Shown here: piece after piece, positions 8,366-16,610 of the stretch | How positions within the stretch are numbered: position 1 is the stretch's first letter | Layout: every line of letters begins with the position of its first letter | Origin: Flavobacteriales bacterium | GTDB lineage: Bacteria > Bacteroidota > Bacteroidia > Flavobacteriales_F > PHOS-HE28 | Direction: 5' to 3' | Assembly (NCBI GenBank): GCA_020635675.1 | Contig: JACJZJ010000002.1 | Coordinates: 62,001-126,000 of the forward strand | Length of the DNA: 64,000 nucleotides | Program-made: the position numbers and the translations under genes | Notes under the pieces: generated by a model | What the model saw: the letters and a program-made list of their open reading frames with translations, nothing else | The model's database searches: none | Told to the model about the DNA's origin: nothing

Positions 8366-9430
8366 TCAGACGGGCATGGGCAGTTGGAGATGCTGCATCA
8401 CCCGATCGCAAAGTTCGGCAAAAGCGGCGCCAGCAGGCGTGCCTTCCTGCAACACGGCCGGGCGGCCGACATCGCCCGACTCGCGGATGCTCTGTACCAG
8501 CGGCACATGGCCCAGGAAAGGCACCTTCAACTCGGTGGCCAGGTCGCGTGCGCCGTCCCGGCCGAAGATGTAGTACCTGCTCTCCGGCAGTTCCGCGGGC
8601 GTGAACCAGGCCATGTTCTCCACGATGCCCAAAACCGGAACGTTCACACTGGGCAGGCGGAACAGGCCCACGCCCTTACGCGCATCCGCGAGCGCGACGG
8701 GCTGTGGTGTGCTCACGATGATCGCACCCGTGAGCGGGATGGCCTGCACCAGGGAAAGATGGATGTCGCCGGTGCCCGGTGGAAGGTCCACGAAGAGCAC
8801 ATCGAGCGCGCCCCAGTCGGCATCCTTGAACAATTGCTCCAGGGCCTTGCTGGCCATGGGGCCGCGCCACGCGATGGCCTGGTCCGGCGCGGCGAAGAAA
8901 CCGATGCTGAGCAGCTTCACGCCGTAGTGTTCGACGGGAACGATCCACTGCTTCCCCTCACGTTCCACCGTGCGCGGCTTCTCCTGCACCACGTCGAACA
9001 TCAAGGGCATGCTGGGGCCATGGATGTCCGCATCGACCAGGCCGACCTTGAGTCCGCGTGCCGCCAGGCCCGCCGCCAGGTTCGCCGTGACGGTGCTCTT
9101 GCCCACCCCACCCTTGCCACTGGCGATGGCCACGATGTGCTTCACATCGGGCAGCACCTTGCGCGCCTTGGCGCGATCGCCCGACAACGCCGTGACGTTC
9201 ACCATCACCCGCACATCCGCTCCGAAGGCCTGGCCCAGCTGGAAGGTGACGGCCTCCTCCATGCGTTTGCGGCTGTGCATGGCGGGATTGCTCACCTCGA
9301 CGGTCACGTGGATAGCATTGCCCTCGACCTTCACCTCGCGCACCAGGTCGAGCGTGATGATATCCTTCTTCAGGTCGGGTTCGATGATGCGTGACAGTGC
9401 GGTCCGGACGGCTTCCTCGGTAATGGGCAT
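8366..9430 (-). CDS. Mrp/NBP35-family iron-sulfur cluster carrier ATPase
   Basis: A 354-residue P-loop ATPase. The N-terminal 95 or so residues are a MIP18/DUF59 domain. The deviant Walker A GKGGVGKST follows near residue 107, with DADIHGPSMP and DLPPGTGDIHLSL as downstream switch motifs. Members load Fe-S clusters onto target proteins. The position where enteric ApbC carries a CxxC pair instead reads ENMAWFTPAELPES, with no cysteine, so cluster binding may differ. It leads an operon with the NifU-domain gene. Confidence 0.9.
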   Translation of the reverse strand: MPITEEAVRTALSRIIEPDLKKDIITLDLVREVKVEGNAIHVTVEVSNPAMHSRKRMEEAVTFQLGQAFGADVRVMVNVTALSGDRAKARKVLPDVKHIVAIASGKGGVGKSTVTANLAAGLAARGLKVGLVDADIHGPSMPLMFDVVQEKPRTVEREGKQWIVPVEHYGVKLLSIGFFAAPDQAIAWRGPMASKALEQLFKDADWGALDVLFVDLPPGTGDIHLSLVQAIPLTGAIIVSTPQPVALADARKGVGLFRLPSVNVPVLGIVENMAWFTPAELPESRYYIFGRDGARDLATELKVPFLGHVPLVQSIRESGDVGRPAVLQEGTPAGAAFAELCDRVMQHLQLPMPV

Positions 9431-9437
9431 GGGACCG

Positions 9438-9445
9438 CGAAATTA
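9438..9445 (-). promoter_or_regulatory. putative variant -7 box (TAATTTCG) for the mrp operon
   Basis: TAATTTCG lies 7 nt before the ATG at 9430 and differs from TAnnTTTG at one base. The same variant stands before the ompH gene at 56572. Confidence 0.35.
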
Positions 9446-9519
9446 GTTGCACCTGCAGGCAGGACATTTGCGTTCGCTCCAGGTCCCTGCGTCTCAACTG
9501 GATCTCCAGGTTCGTGTCC

Positions 9520-9885
9520 TCAGACCCGCAGCTCCTTCATCGGGTCCCAGAAACGCTTGGGAAAGTCCACCACACGATCGTCCTTCACCTTCACACCTTC
9601 CTTCTGAAGCAGCTCCTGCATGCGCGTCGGCGTGGCGAAGTGATGCTTTCCTGTGAGCAGACCGATGCGGTTCACCACCCGATGGGCGGGCACCTTTGGT
9701 CTGACGGCGTGCGCATTGTTCATGCAATAGCCGACGATGCGACTACTGCGCTTGGCACCAAGGTAGTTGGCGATGGCACCGTAGGAGGTCACGCGGCCTC
9801 GAGGCACCTGTCGCACCACATCCATCACATCCTGGAAGAAGTCCCTTTCCTGAACGGCACCGTCACGCACCTGTTTGCCGGCCAT
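9520..9885 (-). CDS. MGMT-family alkyltransferase-like protein without the acceptor cysteine
   Basis: A 121-residue protein with the DNA-binding fold of O6-methylguanine-DNA methyltransferase: VPRGRVTSYGAIANYLG (helix-turn-helix region) and VGYCMNNAHAVRPK, followed by the active-site block. Where true MGMT enzymes have PCHR, this reads PAHRV, so the alkyl-acceptor Cys is Ala. Alkyltransferase-like proteins of other bacteria and yeast bind alkylated guanine without repairing it and recruit excision repair; a similar role is inferred. The ATG at 9885 is 2 nt after the trmB stop, giving a trmB-MGMT-like operon. Confidence 0.85.
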   Translation of the reverse strand: MAGKQVRDGAVQERDFFQDVMDVVRQVPRGRVTSYGAIANYLGAKRSSRIVGYCMNNAHAVRPKVPAHRVVNRIGLLTGKHHFATPTRMQELLQKEGVKVKDDRVVDFPKRFWDPMKELRV

Positions 9886-9887
9886 GG

Positions 9888-10568
9888 TCAGGGAATGACG
9901 AAACGGACGTAGTGGATCTTCCGGCCCTCCTCCAACCACATCGATTCATAGAAAGTGCGGATGCCGAGCACGGCCTGCTGGGTCGGATCGACACGATGGA
10001 TCAGTTCGCCATATATGTCGGCGCTCTGTTCCTGCAGCAGCAACTTTTCCGCTTCGACCTGTTCCAACGTGTAGCGGTAGAGCAGCGGGCTGTCGGTCTT
10101 GAGGTGGACCACGCCACCGGGTTTCATCACTTGGCGGTACCGCGCGATGAATAGCGGGCTGGTCAGGCGTTTGCGGGCCTTGGCGATCTGCGGATCGCTG
10201 AAGGTGAGCCAGATCTGGTCCACCTCGCCGCTGCCGAAGCAACGGGTGATGTGGTCGACGTGCGTACGCAGAAAGCCGACATGGGCCAACTCGTGCTCCA
10301 ACGTGGTGCGCGCACCACGCCAGATGCGCGCGCCCTTGATGTCGACACCGAGATGGTTGCGCTCGGGGAAGAGCCTCGCCAATCCGGTGGTGTATTCCCC
10401 CTTGCCGCAACCGAGCTCCAGCACGAGCGGTGCATCCCTGTGGAAGAAATCGCTGTTCCAACGGCCTTTCAGGGGAAGATCGTCCGCCATCAGGTCGGCA
10501 TAGCACGGTTGCACCACATGGTCGAACGTGGCGTTCTCGGCGAAGCGAAAGAGCTTGTTCTTGCCCAT
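9888..10568 (-). CDS. trmB: tRNA (guanine(46)-N7)-methyltransferase
   Basis: A 226-residue SAM-dependent methyltransferase that makes m7G46 in the variable loop of tRNA. The SAM motif is LELGCGKGEYT near residue 60, followed by VDIKGARIWRGA and the TrmB-specific WLTFSDPQIAKARKRL. The C-terminal part has the Bacteroidota-type SMWLEEGRKIHYVRF end. The frame is open to 10652, but the ATG at 10568 matches the usual MGKNKLFRFAE start. It is divergent from the glycosyltransferase gene. Confidence 0.92.
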   Translation of the reverse strand: MGKNKLFRFAENATFDHVVQPCYADLMADDLPLKGRWNSDFFHRDAPLVLELGCGKGEYTTGLARLFPERNHLGVDIKGARIWRGARTTLEHELAHVGFLRTHVDHITRCFGSGEVDQIWLTFSDPQIAKARKRLTSPLFIARYRQVMKPGGVVHLKTDSPLLYRYTLEQVEAEKLLLQEQSADIYGELIHRVDPTQQAVLGIRTFYESMWLEEGRKIHYVRFVIP

Positions 10569-10585
10569 GCGCGGTGATCGGCGTG

Positions 10586-10593
10586 CGAAAATA
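10586..10593 (-). promoter_or_regulatory. putative variant -7 box (TATTTTCG) for trmB
   Basis: TATTTTCG on the minus strand, 17 nt before the trmB ATG; one mismatch to TAnnTTTG. Confidence 0.35.
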
Positions 10594-10678
10594 GTCCCCT
10601 TGGACGGTGGACGGCCGCGTTGGAAGTAACGTAACAGCGATGTACACTTCACGTTCGGTGCGGCAACTTTACCCCTGC

Positions 10679-11761
10679 ATGAAGGACCTGGAGCACGCCC
10701 GCATCCTGGTCGCCCCGCTGGATTGGGGGCTGGGTCACGCCACGCGTTGCATACCCGTGGTGCGCGCCCTGTTGCGCCGCGGCGCGGTACCCGTGATCGG
10801 TGCCGACGCCGGCCCGCTCGCGTTGCTGCGGTCCGAATTCCCGGACCTGGAGCATGTCCGGATCCCGGGACTCCACATCCGGTATGCCAGGGGCCCTTCG
10901 CAACTCTGGAGCATGGTGAAGCAGTTCCCGGCGATGTGGCGCACCATGCACGAGGAGCGCCAGCTGTTCGACCGCATCGCCGGATCGCTGAAGCTTGATG
11001 CCGTGATCAGCGACCAGCGTTTCGGCATCCGCTCCGATGAAGTGCCCTCGGTGTTGATCACGCATCAGGTCTTCCCCTTCACCCCCACGGCGCAGGCCGC
11101 CTTGCGCCGGCTGAACCTGCACCTGATCAGCAGGTTCGATGCGTGCTGGATCATGGACCATGCGGAGCCCCCCGGGCTGGCAGGGGAACTTTCACATGGA
11201 GCGCAGCTACCCGCCAATGCCAGGTACATCGGACCCCGGAGCCGGTTCAAGGCGCAGGCGATCGACCCGGAAGAGGAACCGTACGCCATCGTGGCGGTGA
11301 TCAGTGGGCCGGAGCCCCAGCGCTCCCTGCTGGAGGAATTGCTGAAGGAACAGATGCAGCGCATCCCGGGACCGCATCTCCTGGTGCGCGGCCTGCCGGA
11401 ACAGCAGGGATCGGAACGCGCCGGCCAGGTGCGCATGGTCCCGCATCTCGGCGGCGAGGAACTCGCGCGCGTGCTGCGCCGCGCCCGCATGATCGTGTCG
11501 CGCACGGGCTACACCACCCTGATGGACCTGGATGCGCTCGGACGTACCGCGCTGGTGATCCCCACACCGGGACAGGAGGAACAGGAATACCTCGGCCGCC
11601 TGCACGCGAAGACCGGCCGTTTCCTGGTGCAACATCAGGACCGGATCGATGTGTCCGCCGCATGGATCAAGCTGTACAATGCACCCCGCTGCCCGACGGC
11701 CGAGGGGGAGGAGCTTTTGGAGAGCGCGCTCGACGATCTGACCGCGTGCCTCGTGCGCTGA
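10679..11761 (+). CDS. MurG-like (family 28) glycosyltransferase
   Basis: A 360-residue predicted GT-B glycosyltransferase. The N-terminal Gly-rich loop LDWGLGHATRCIPVVRAL resembles the acceptor-binding loop of MurG and related family 28 enzymes. The C-terminal half has VPHLGGEELARVLRRARMIVSRTGYTTLMD and IPTPGQEEQEYLG, the nucleotide-sugar side. No signal peptide or membrane segment is seen, so it acts at the cytoplasm or inner-membrane face. Donor and acceptor are unknown. The ATG at 10679 gives the compact start; an in-frame ATG at 10640 is possible. Confidence 0.75.
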   Translation: MKDLEHARILVAPLDWGLGHATRCIPVVRALLRRGAVPVIGADAGPLALLRSEFPDLEHVRIPGLHIRYARGPSQLWSMVKQFPAMWRTMHEERQLFDRIAGSLKLDAVISDQRFGIRSDEVPSVLITHQVFPFTPTAQAALRRLNLHLISRFDACWIMDHAEPPGLAGELSHGAQLPANARYIGPRSRFKAQAIDPEEEPYAIVAVISGPEPQRSLLEELLKEQMQRIPGPHLLVRGLPEQQGSERAGQVRMVPHLGGEELARVLRRARMIVSRTGYTTLMDLDALGRTALVIPTPGQEEQEYLGRLHAKTGRFLVQHQDRIDVSAAWIKLYNAPRCPTAEGEELLESALDDLTACLVR

Positions 11762-11772
11762 GGCCGCCCGGT

Positions 11773-11780
11773 TATTTTTG
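11773..11780 (+). promoter_or_regulatory. putative promoter -7 box (TATTTTTG) for the secreted endonuclease
   Basis: A perfect TAnnTTTG ending 4 nt before the ATG at 11785. Transcription from it would give a leaderless mRNA. It supports this start over the longer open frame from 11143. Confidence 0.55.
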
Positions 11781-11784
11781 GCGC

Positions 11785-13023
11785 ATGTCCACCCTGCGCA
11801 CGGTCCCCCTGCTCCTGCTGCTCACGCCATTCTGCATCCGGGCCCAGGAGGATGCCGATGCACATCTGCACAAGCTGGAAGCGGAACTGGAGGCGTTGCG
11901 GGCCCAGGAGGCACCCCTGGAATCGGGGATCGAACAGGCGAAGCTCGCGGTGATGCAGCGGGACCTGCGCAGATGGGGTTATCCCGCACTGGCGTCCAGC
12001 GATGTGGTGGTGGAGCACCCGGGCCACGCTCTGGTCTATGACGCCCGGGACCAGGTTCCGAAATGGACCGCGCACATCGTCACGCCCGACGTGGTCACGG
12101 GCAACCTCGCCCGCATCGACACCTTCCTGCCCGACCCACAGGTGCCGGTCAATACCGACATGTTCAACGACTACTGGTACAGCGGCTATGATCGGGGCCA
12201 CATGGTGCCCAGTGCCGACATGCGGTGGAGCCTCGATGCGATGAAGGCGACCTATTACTACTCGAACATCAGCCCGCAAAAGCCGGAGCTGAACCGGGGT
12301 GCCTGGGCGGACCTGGAGGACTGGGTGCGCCGGACCGTGCGCTATGGCAACGAGCGCGTGTTCGTAGTGACGGGGCCCGTGCTGAAGGATGGCCTTCCCG
12401 AGTTGCACACCCCCAACGGCACGCACCACATCCGCATACCGGAACTGTTCTTCAAGGTGGTGGCCGACATCGACGGTCCCGAGAAGAAGGGCATCGCCTT
12501 CCTGATGACCAACGGGGTGAACGAGGACCCGGTGATCAGCTACGCCGTGCCCATCGACAGCGTGGAGGAGCTCACCGGACTGGACTTCTTTCCGGCGTTG
12601 GATGATACCCTGGAGGCACGGATCGAGGCACAGCGGGATCCGATGGCCTGGTACCACAACGGCGATCCGTTCCAGGGTGAAGCGGAACCGATGCACCCTC
12701 CCCTGCCCAGGGGCATGTTCAATACGGTGCAGGCGAAATATCATGTCGGCAACACCGCAACGATCTGCGGCACGGTGGTGAGCACGCGAAGGACCGCGAA
12801 GGCCAATGCGATCTACCTGAACCTGGACCGCATGCACCCGCACCAGGATTTCTATGCCACGGTCTGGGATTACAACGGACCGAACTTCAGCTACGATCCC
12901 GAGACCTACCTGCTGCACAGGAAGGTGTGCATCACGGGAAAGGTGACGATCTACGACGATATCCCGCGGATCAGCGTGAACAACGAGGAGGAGATCCGCT
13001 TCTGGGAGGAGGTCCTGAAGTGA
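11785..13023 (+). CDS. secreted DNA/RNA non-specific endonuclease with C-terminal OB-fold
   Basis: A 412-residue exported protein. A signal peptide ends near CIRAQ, then about 45 charged residues can form a coiled coil. Next comes a NUC1/Serratia-type nuclease domain with the catalytic YDRGHMVPSADM motif near residue 140 (His general base) and the metal-ligand Asn context NISPQKPELN, ending around residue 275. The last 100 residues, with VGNTATICGTVVSTRR and HRKVCITGKVTIY, look like an OB-fold nucleic-acid-binding domain. No T9SS sorting domain is seen, so it is periplasmic or released. A role in using extracellular nucleic acid is inferred. Confidence 0.85.
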   Translation: MSTLRTVPLLLLLTPFCIRAQEDADAHLHKLEAELEALRAQEAPLESGIEQAKLAVMQRDLRRWGYPALASSDVVVEHPGHALVYDARDQVPKWTAHIVTPDVVTGNLARIDTFLPDPQVPVNTDMFNDYWYSGYDRGHMVPSADMRWSLDAMKATYYYSNISPQKPELNRGAWADLEDWVRRTVRYGNERVFVVTGPVLKDGLPELHTPNGTHHIRIPELFFKVVADIDGPEKKGIAFLMTNGVNEDPVISYAVPIDSVEELTGLDFFPALDDTLEARIEAQRDPMAWYHNGDPFQGEAEPMHPPLPRGMFNTVQAKYHVGNTATICGTVVSTRRTAKANAIYLNLDRMHPHQDFYATVWDYNGPNFSYDPETYLLHRKVCITGKVTIYDDIPRISVNNEEEIRFWEEVLK

Positions 13024-13214
13024 AGTTCACTTGCGGCGCATGTTGAGGCCCGCTATTTTGGTGACGCGCTAGGGTCCGCGTCCATCCATCGCCGATGGAA
13101 CCCGATGGGGTGGGCAAGGACCGCAAATGACCGGCCCTCTTCGCATGTCCCTCCTCGGGAACGCCTTCCCGGGAAAAGTCCCCATGGGAGTGCCGGTGAT
13201 CATCCCATACCCCC

Positions 13215-16200
13215 ATGTGCACCGAGTTCCATCATCGCTTCATCCCCGCCCTGGTTCTTGCGTCCCTTGCCGGTTGCTCCGGCGGACCCGGCCAGGACCA
13301 GGCCCGGACGGTCGCATCGGACACCATTCCCGCTCCACTGTTCACCGAGGTCCCGGCCGAGCGTTCCGGGATGGAATTCACGAACAGGATCGTGGAGAAC
13401 AACGAGGTGAACTACTTCGTCTACGAATACCTGTACAACGGTGGCGGAGTGGCGATCGGCGACCTTGACAACGACGGGCGCCCGGACATCTATCTCACAG
13501 GGAACATGGTACCGGACCGTCTCTATCTGAACAGGGGCGATCTGCATTTCGAGGATGTGACGGCCAGGGCGATCCCGGCCGAGAACGGCCATGGGTGGCA
13601 CAGCGGTGTCACGCTCGCCGACGTGAACGGCGATGGATGGAACGACCTATACGTCTGTCGTGCAGGATGGTATGTCGATCCGCTACAACGCTCCAACCTG
13701 TTCTACCTGAACAACGGCGATGGCACCTTCCGGGAGGCTGCTGCGGAATGGGGTATCGCGGACACCACGCGAAGCACGCAGGCGGCCTTCTTCGACATGG
13801 ACAAGGATGGCGACCTGGACCTCTATGTTCTTAACGCGCCGCTTCAGCGCAAAAAGAAACTGAACAATGTCGAGGTGGAGGCCTTGGTGCGGGCCCATCG
13901 CTCCCCCACCGACCGCCTCTACCGCAACGATGGGGGCCACTTCACCGATGTGACGGCCCAAGCCGGCGTCTGGAACATGGGGTATGGGCTCGGCCTCGCG
14001 GTAAGTGACCTGGACGGGGACGGATGGGACGACATCTATGTGGCCAACGACTACATCGAACGCGACATGATGTACCTGAACCAGCATGATGGCACGTTCA
14101 AGGAGGTGGTCAGGGAGCGTACCCGCCACATCAGCAACTACGGCATGGGATGCGATGCGGCCGACTTCAACAACGATGGCCTTCCCGACATCATGGTGCT
14201 TGACATGGTGAGCGAGGACCACGTGCGTTCGAAGAAGAACATGGGCGCCATGAGCACGGAGCGCTTCTGGCAGAGCGTCAAGGCCGGATACCACCTGCAA
14301 TACATGTTCAATACGCTCCAGTTGAACAACGGCAATGGAACGTTCTCGGAGATCGCACAGCTCGCCGGGATCTCCAAGACGGACTGGAGTTGGGCGCCGC
14401 TCTTCGCCGACCTGGACAATGACGGCTGGAAGGACCTATTGATCACGAACGGGTACAAGCGGGACATGCGTGACAACGACTACAACCGCAAGGCGAAGGA
14501 GATCGCCCAGGCCCGTACGCCCGTCACTCCAGAGCAGGTGCTCCAATTGGTCCCCTCCACGCGCATCCGCAACTACTTCTTCCGGAACAACGGTGATCTC
14601 ACCTTCAGCAATGTTTCGCAACAATGGGGCTTCACCGCACCCATGAACTCCAATGGTGCCGCTTTCGGTGACCTTGATGGGGATGGCGACCTCGATATCG
14701 TCGTGAACAACATGGACTCCCCGGTATCGGTCCTGGAGAACCATGCCGTGGGCAGCGCGGGAGGACACTATCTGCGCGTGGCCCTCGACCAGGCGACCAC
14801 GGCCATGGCCATCGGTGCGAAGGTGAGGGTCCGGACCGCGAACGGCGAACAATTCGCCGAGCTGATGCCCACCCGCGGCTATGCTTCCAGCGTGGAGCCC
14901 GTACTCCATTTCGGCATTGGTGGCAACGACCATGTCGAAGAAGTGATCGTGACCTGGCCCGACGGTCGGATATCCCATCGTCGGGACATCGCGGCGGACC
15001 AGGTCCTGCACATCGATCGGTCCGACGCCGCGACGGAGCCTGCGGTGCCCGGAGCCCGGCCACTTCTGACCGAGGTCGCCGCCGGTCAGGCGATCCCGTT
15101 CACACACCGGGAGAACACCTATGACGATTTCGCCGTGCAGGTGCTCCTGCCCCACAAGGAGAGCGCGAACGGCCCCTTCCTGGCGGTCGCTGATGTGAAT
15201 GGGGACGGGAACGACGATGTGTTCGTGGGCGGCGCACGGGGCCAGGCCGGCGCCTTGTTCCTGGGCGACGGGCACGGGTTCCGGTCTAGCCCTTCACATC
15301 CGTGGAACGATCAAGCGGTCTGCGAGGACCTTGGCGCCTATTTCTTCGATGCGGACGGTGATGCTGACCCGGACCTGCTCGTGGTGAGCGGCAGCAACGA
15401 GACCGACCAGGCACCGGAGAATTATCAGAGCAGGTTGTACCGGAACGATGGGCATGGAGGATTCGCGTTCGACCCGCAGGGCATCGCCCCCACCATGACC
15501 AGCGGCCAGCGCGCAGCGATCGGCGATGCCGATGGGGATGGGGACCTGGACATCTTCCTGGGGGGGCGGATCATCCCGGGTCGCTATCCGGCACCGCCAC
15601 GCAGTTACCTCCTGCTCAATGATGGTGCAGGGCATTTCGCTGATGCCACACAGGAAAGGGCACCCGACCTCGCCGAGGTCGGCATGATCACGGATGCGGC
15701 CTTCCTGGACTACGACCAGGACGGGGACCAGGACCTGGTCGTGCTCGGGGAATGGATGCCCATCCGATGGTTCAACAACGACCGGGGCCACTTCGCCTCT
15801 GCCACCGGGATCACCGGGCTGGATGATCTGGAGGGGTGGTGGGACCGCCTCGTGCCAGCCGACCTGGATGGCGATGGTGACCTCGATCTGGTCTGCGGCA
15901 ATATCGGATGGAACAACAAGTTCCATGGCACCACGGACCACCCGCTGGAACTGTACAGCGCCGACTTCGACAACAACGGCCGATCGGACATCGTTCTGGC
16001 GAAGGCCCAGAACGACGTGCTCTATCCGGTGCGTGGGCGGGAGTGTTCCTCGCAACAGTGCGGGATGATCAAGGACAGGTTCCCCACGTACGATGCCTTC
16101 GCTCATGCCAGCATCACCGATATCTATGGTCCGGAAAAGGTGCGGGCCGCCCAACACCTTCTGGTGCGTCACATGCGCTCATGCACGATCATGAACGACG

Positions 16201-16571
16201 GTCAGGGCCGGTTCCGGGTGTTGGACCTGCCCAATGCCGCGCAAATGGCACCGTTGAACGGGATCGCGGTGTTGGATATCGATGGCGACGGACGGCAGGA
16301 CATCATCGCCGCGGGCAACCACTGGGGCGCCGAGGTGGAAACGATCCGGTACGACGGCGGTACGGGGATCGTCCTTCTCGGAGACGGTCAGGGAGGGTTC
16401 CGGCCGCTTTCCATCCGGGAGAGCGGACTGTTCGCCTGGGGCGATGTCAAGGACCTTGCCGTGGTGCACGTTGGAGCCGAACGGCAGCCTTGGATCGTCA
16501 TCGCGAACAACAACGACGCATTGCAGATGTTCCGTCCCAACATTTCGGGGCGCCTGCTCACACAACGCTGA
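13215..16571 (+). CDS. VCBS/FG-GAP repeat lipoprotein with ASPIC/UnbV domain (paralog 1)
   Basis: A 1,118-residue predicted lipoprotein: lipobox LASLAGC at residue 21, and a mature start GGPGQDQ. It is built of many FG-GAP/VCBS-type blades carrying DxDxDG calcium loops (for example DLDNDGRPDIY, DVNGDGWNDLY, DLDGDGDLDIV), as in a beta-propeller surface protein. A central ASPIC/UnbV (CRTAC1-type) domain lies near residues 515-600, with AIGAKVRVRT, LMPTRGYASSVEP and VTWPDGRI. A conserved RGRECSSQQCGMIKDRFPTYDAFA block lies near residue 940. Bacteroidota carry such proteins on the cell surface, often next to SusC/D-type loci, but none is adjacent here. The ligand is unknown. The 190 bp upstream hold a poorly matching TATTTTG at 13054 and no gene. 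Confidence 0.85.
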   Translation: MCTEFHHRFIPALVLASLAGCSGGPGQDQARTVASDTIPAPLFTEVPAERSGMEFTNRIVENNEVNYFVYEYLYNGGGVAIGDLDNDGRPDIYLTGNMVPDRLYLNRGDLHFEDVTARAIPAENGHGWHSGVTLADVNGDGWNDLYVCRAGWYVDPLQRSNLFYLNNGDGTFREAAAEWGIADTTRSTQAAFFDMDKDGDLDLYVLNAPLQRKKKLNNVEVEALVRAHRSPTDRLYRNDGGHFTDVTAQAGVWNMGYGLGLAVSDLDGDGWDDIYVANDYIERDMMYLNQHDGTFKEVVRERTRHISNYGMGCDAADFNNDGLPDIMVLDMVSEDHVRSKKNMGAMSTERFWQSVKAGYHLQYMFNTLQLNNGNGTFSEIAQLAGISKTDWSWAPLFADLDNDGWKDLLITNGYKRDMRDNDYNRKAKEIAQARTPVTPEQVLQLVPSTRIRNYFFRNNGDLTFSNVSQQWGFTAPMNSNGAAFGDLDGDGDLDIVVNNMDSPVSVLENHAVGSAGGHYLRVALDQATTAMAIGAKVRVRTANGEQFAELMPTRGYASSVEPVLHFGIGGNDHVEEVIVTWPDGRISHRRDIAADQVLHIDRSDAATEPAVPGARPLLTEVAAGQAIPFTHRENTYDDFAVQVLLPHKESANGPFLAVADVNGDGNDDVFVGGARGQAGALFLGDGHGFRSSPSHPWNDQAVCEDLGAYFFDADGDADPDLLVVSGSNETDQAPENYQSRLYRNDGHGGFAFDPQGIAPTMTSGQRAAIGDADGDGDLDIFLGGRIIPGRYPAPPRSYLLLNDGAGHFADATQERAPDLAEVGMITDAAFLDYDQDGDQDLVVLGEWMPIRWFNNDRGHFASATGITGLDDLEGWWDRLVPADLDGDGDLDLVCGNIGWNNKFHGTTDHPLELYSADFDNNGRSDIVLAKAQNDVLYPVRGRECSSQQCGMIKDRFPTYDAFAHASITDIYGPEKVRAAQHLLVRHMRSCTIMNDGQGRFRVLDLPNAAQMAPLNGIAVLDIDGDGRQDIIAAGNHWGAEVETIRYDGGTGIVLLGDGQGGFRPLSIRESGLFAWGDVKDLAVVHVGAERQPWIVIANNNDALQMFRPNISGRLLTQR

Positions 16572-16593
16572 CCCCCCGGCCTGCGGGCGGCCG

Positions 16594-16601
16594 TACCTTC
16601 G
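16594..16601 (+). promoter_or_regulatory. putative variant -7 box (TACCTTCG) before VCBS paralog 2
   Basis: TACCTTCG lies 9 nt before the ATG at 16611 and differs from TAnnTTTG at one base, suggesting that the second paralog can be transcribed on its own. Confidence 0.35.
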
Positions 16602-16610
16602 GGCCTCGCC

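Noticed and set aside
13024..13214. A small gene in the gap before the first VCBS lipoprotein
   Set aside because: Short open frames exist in several phases, but none has family features, a promoter box at the right distance or a signal peptide.
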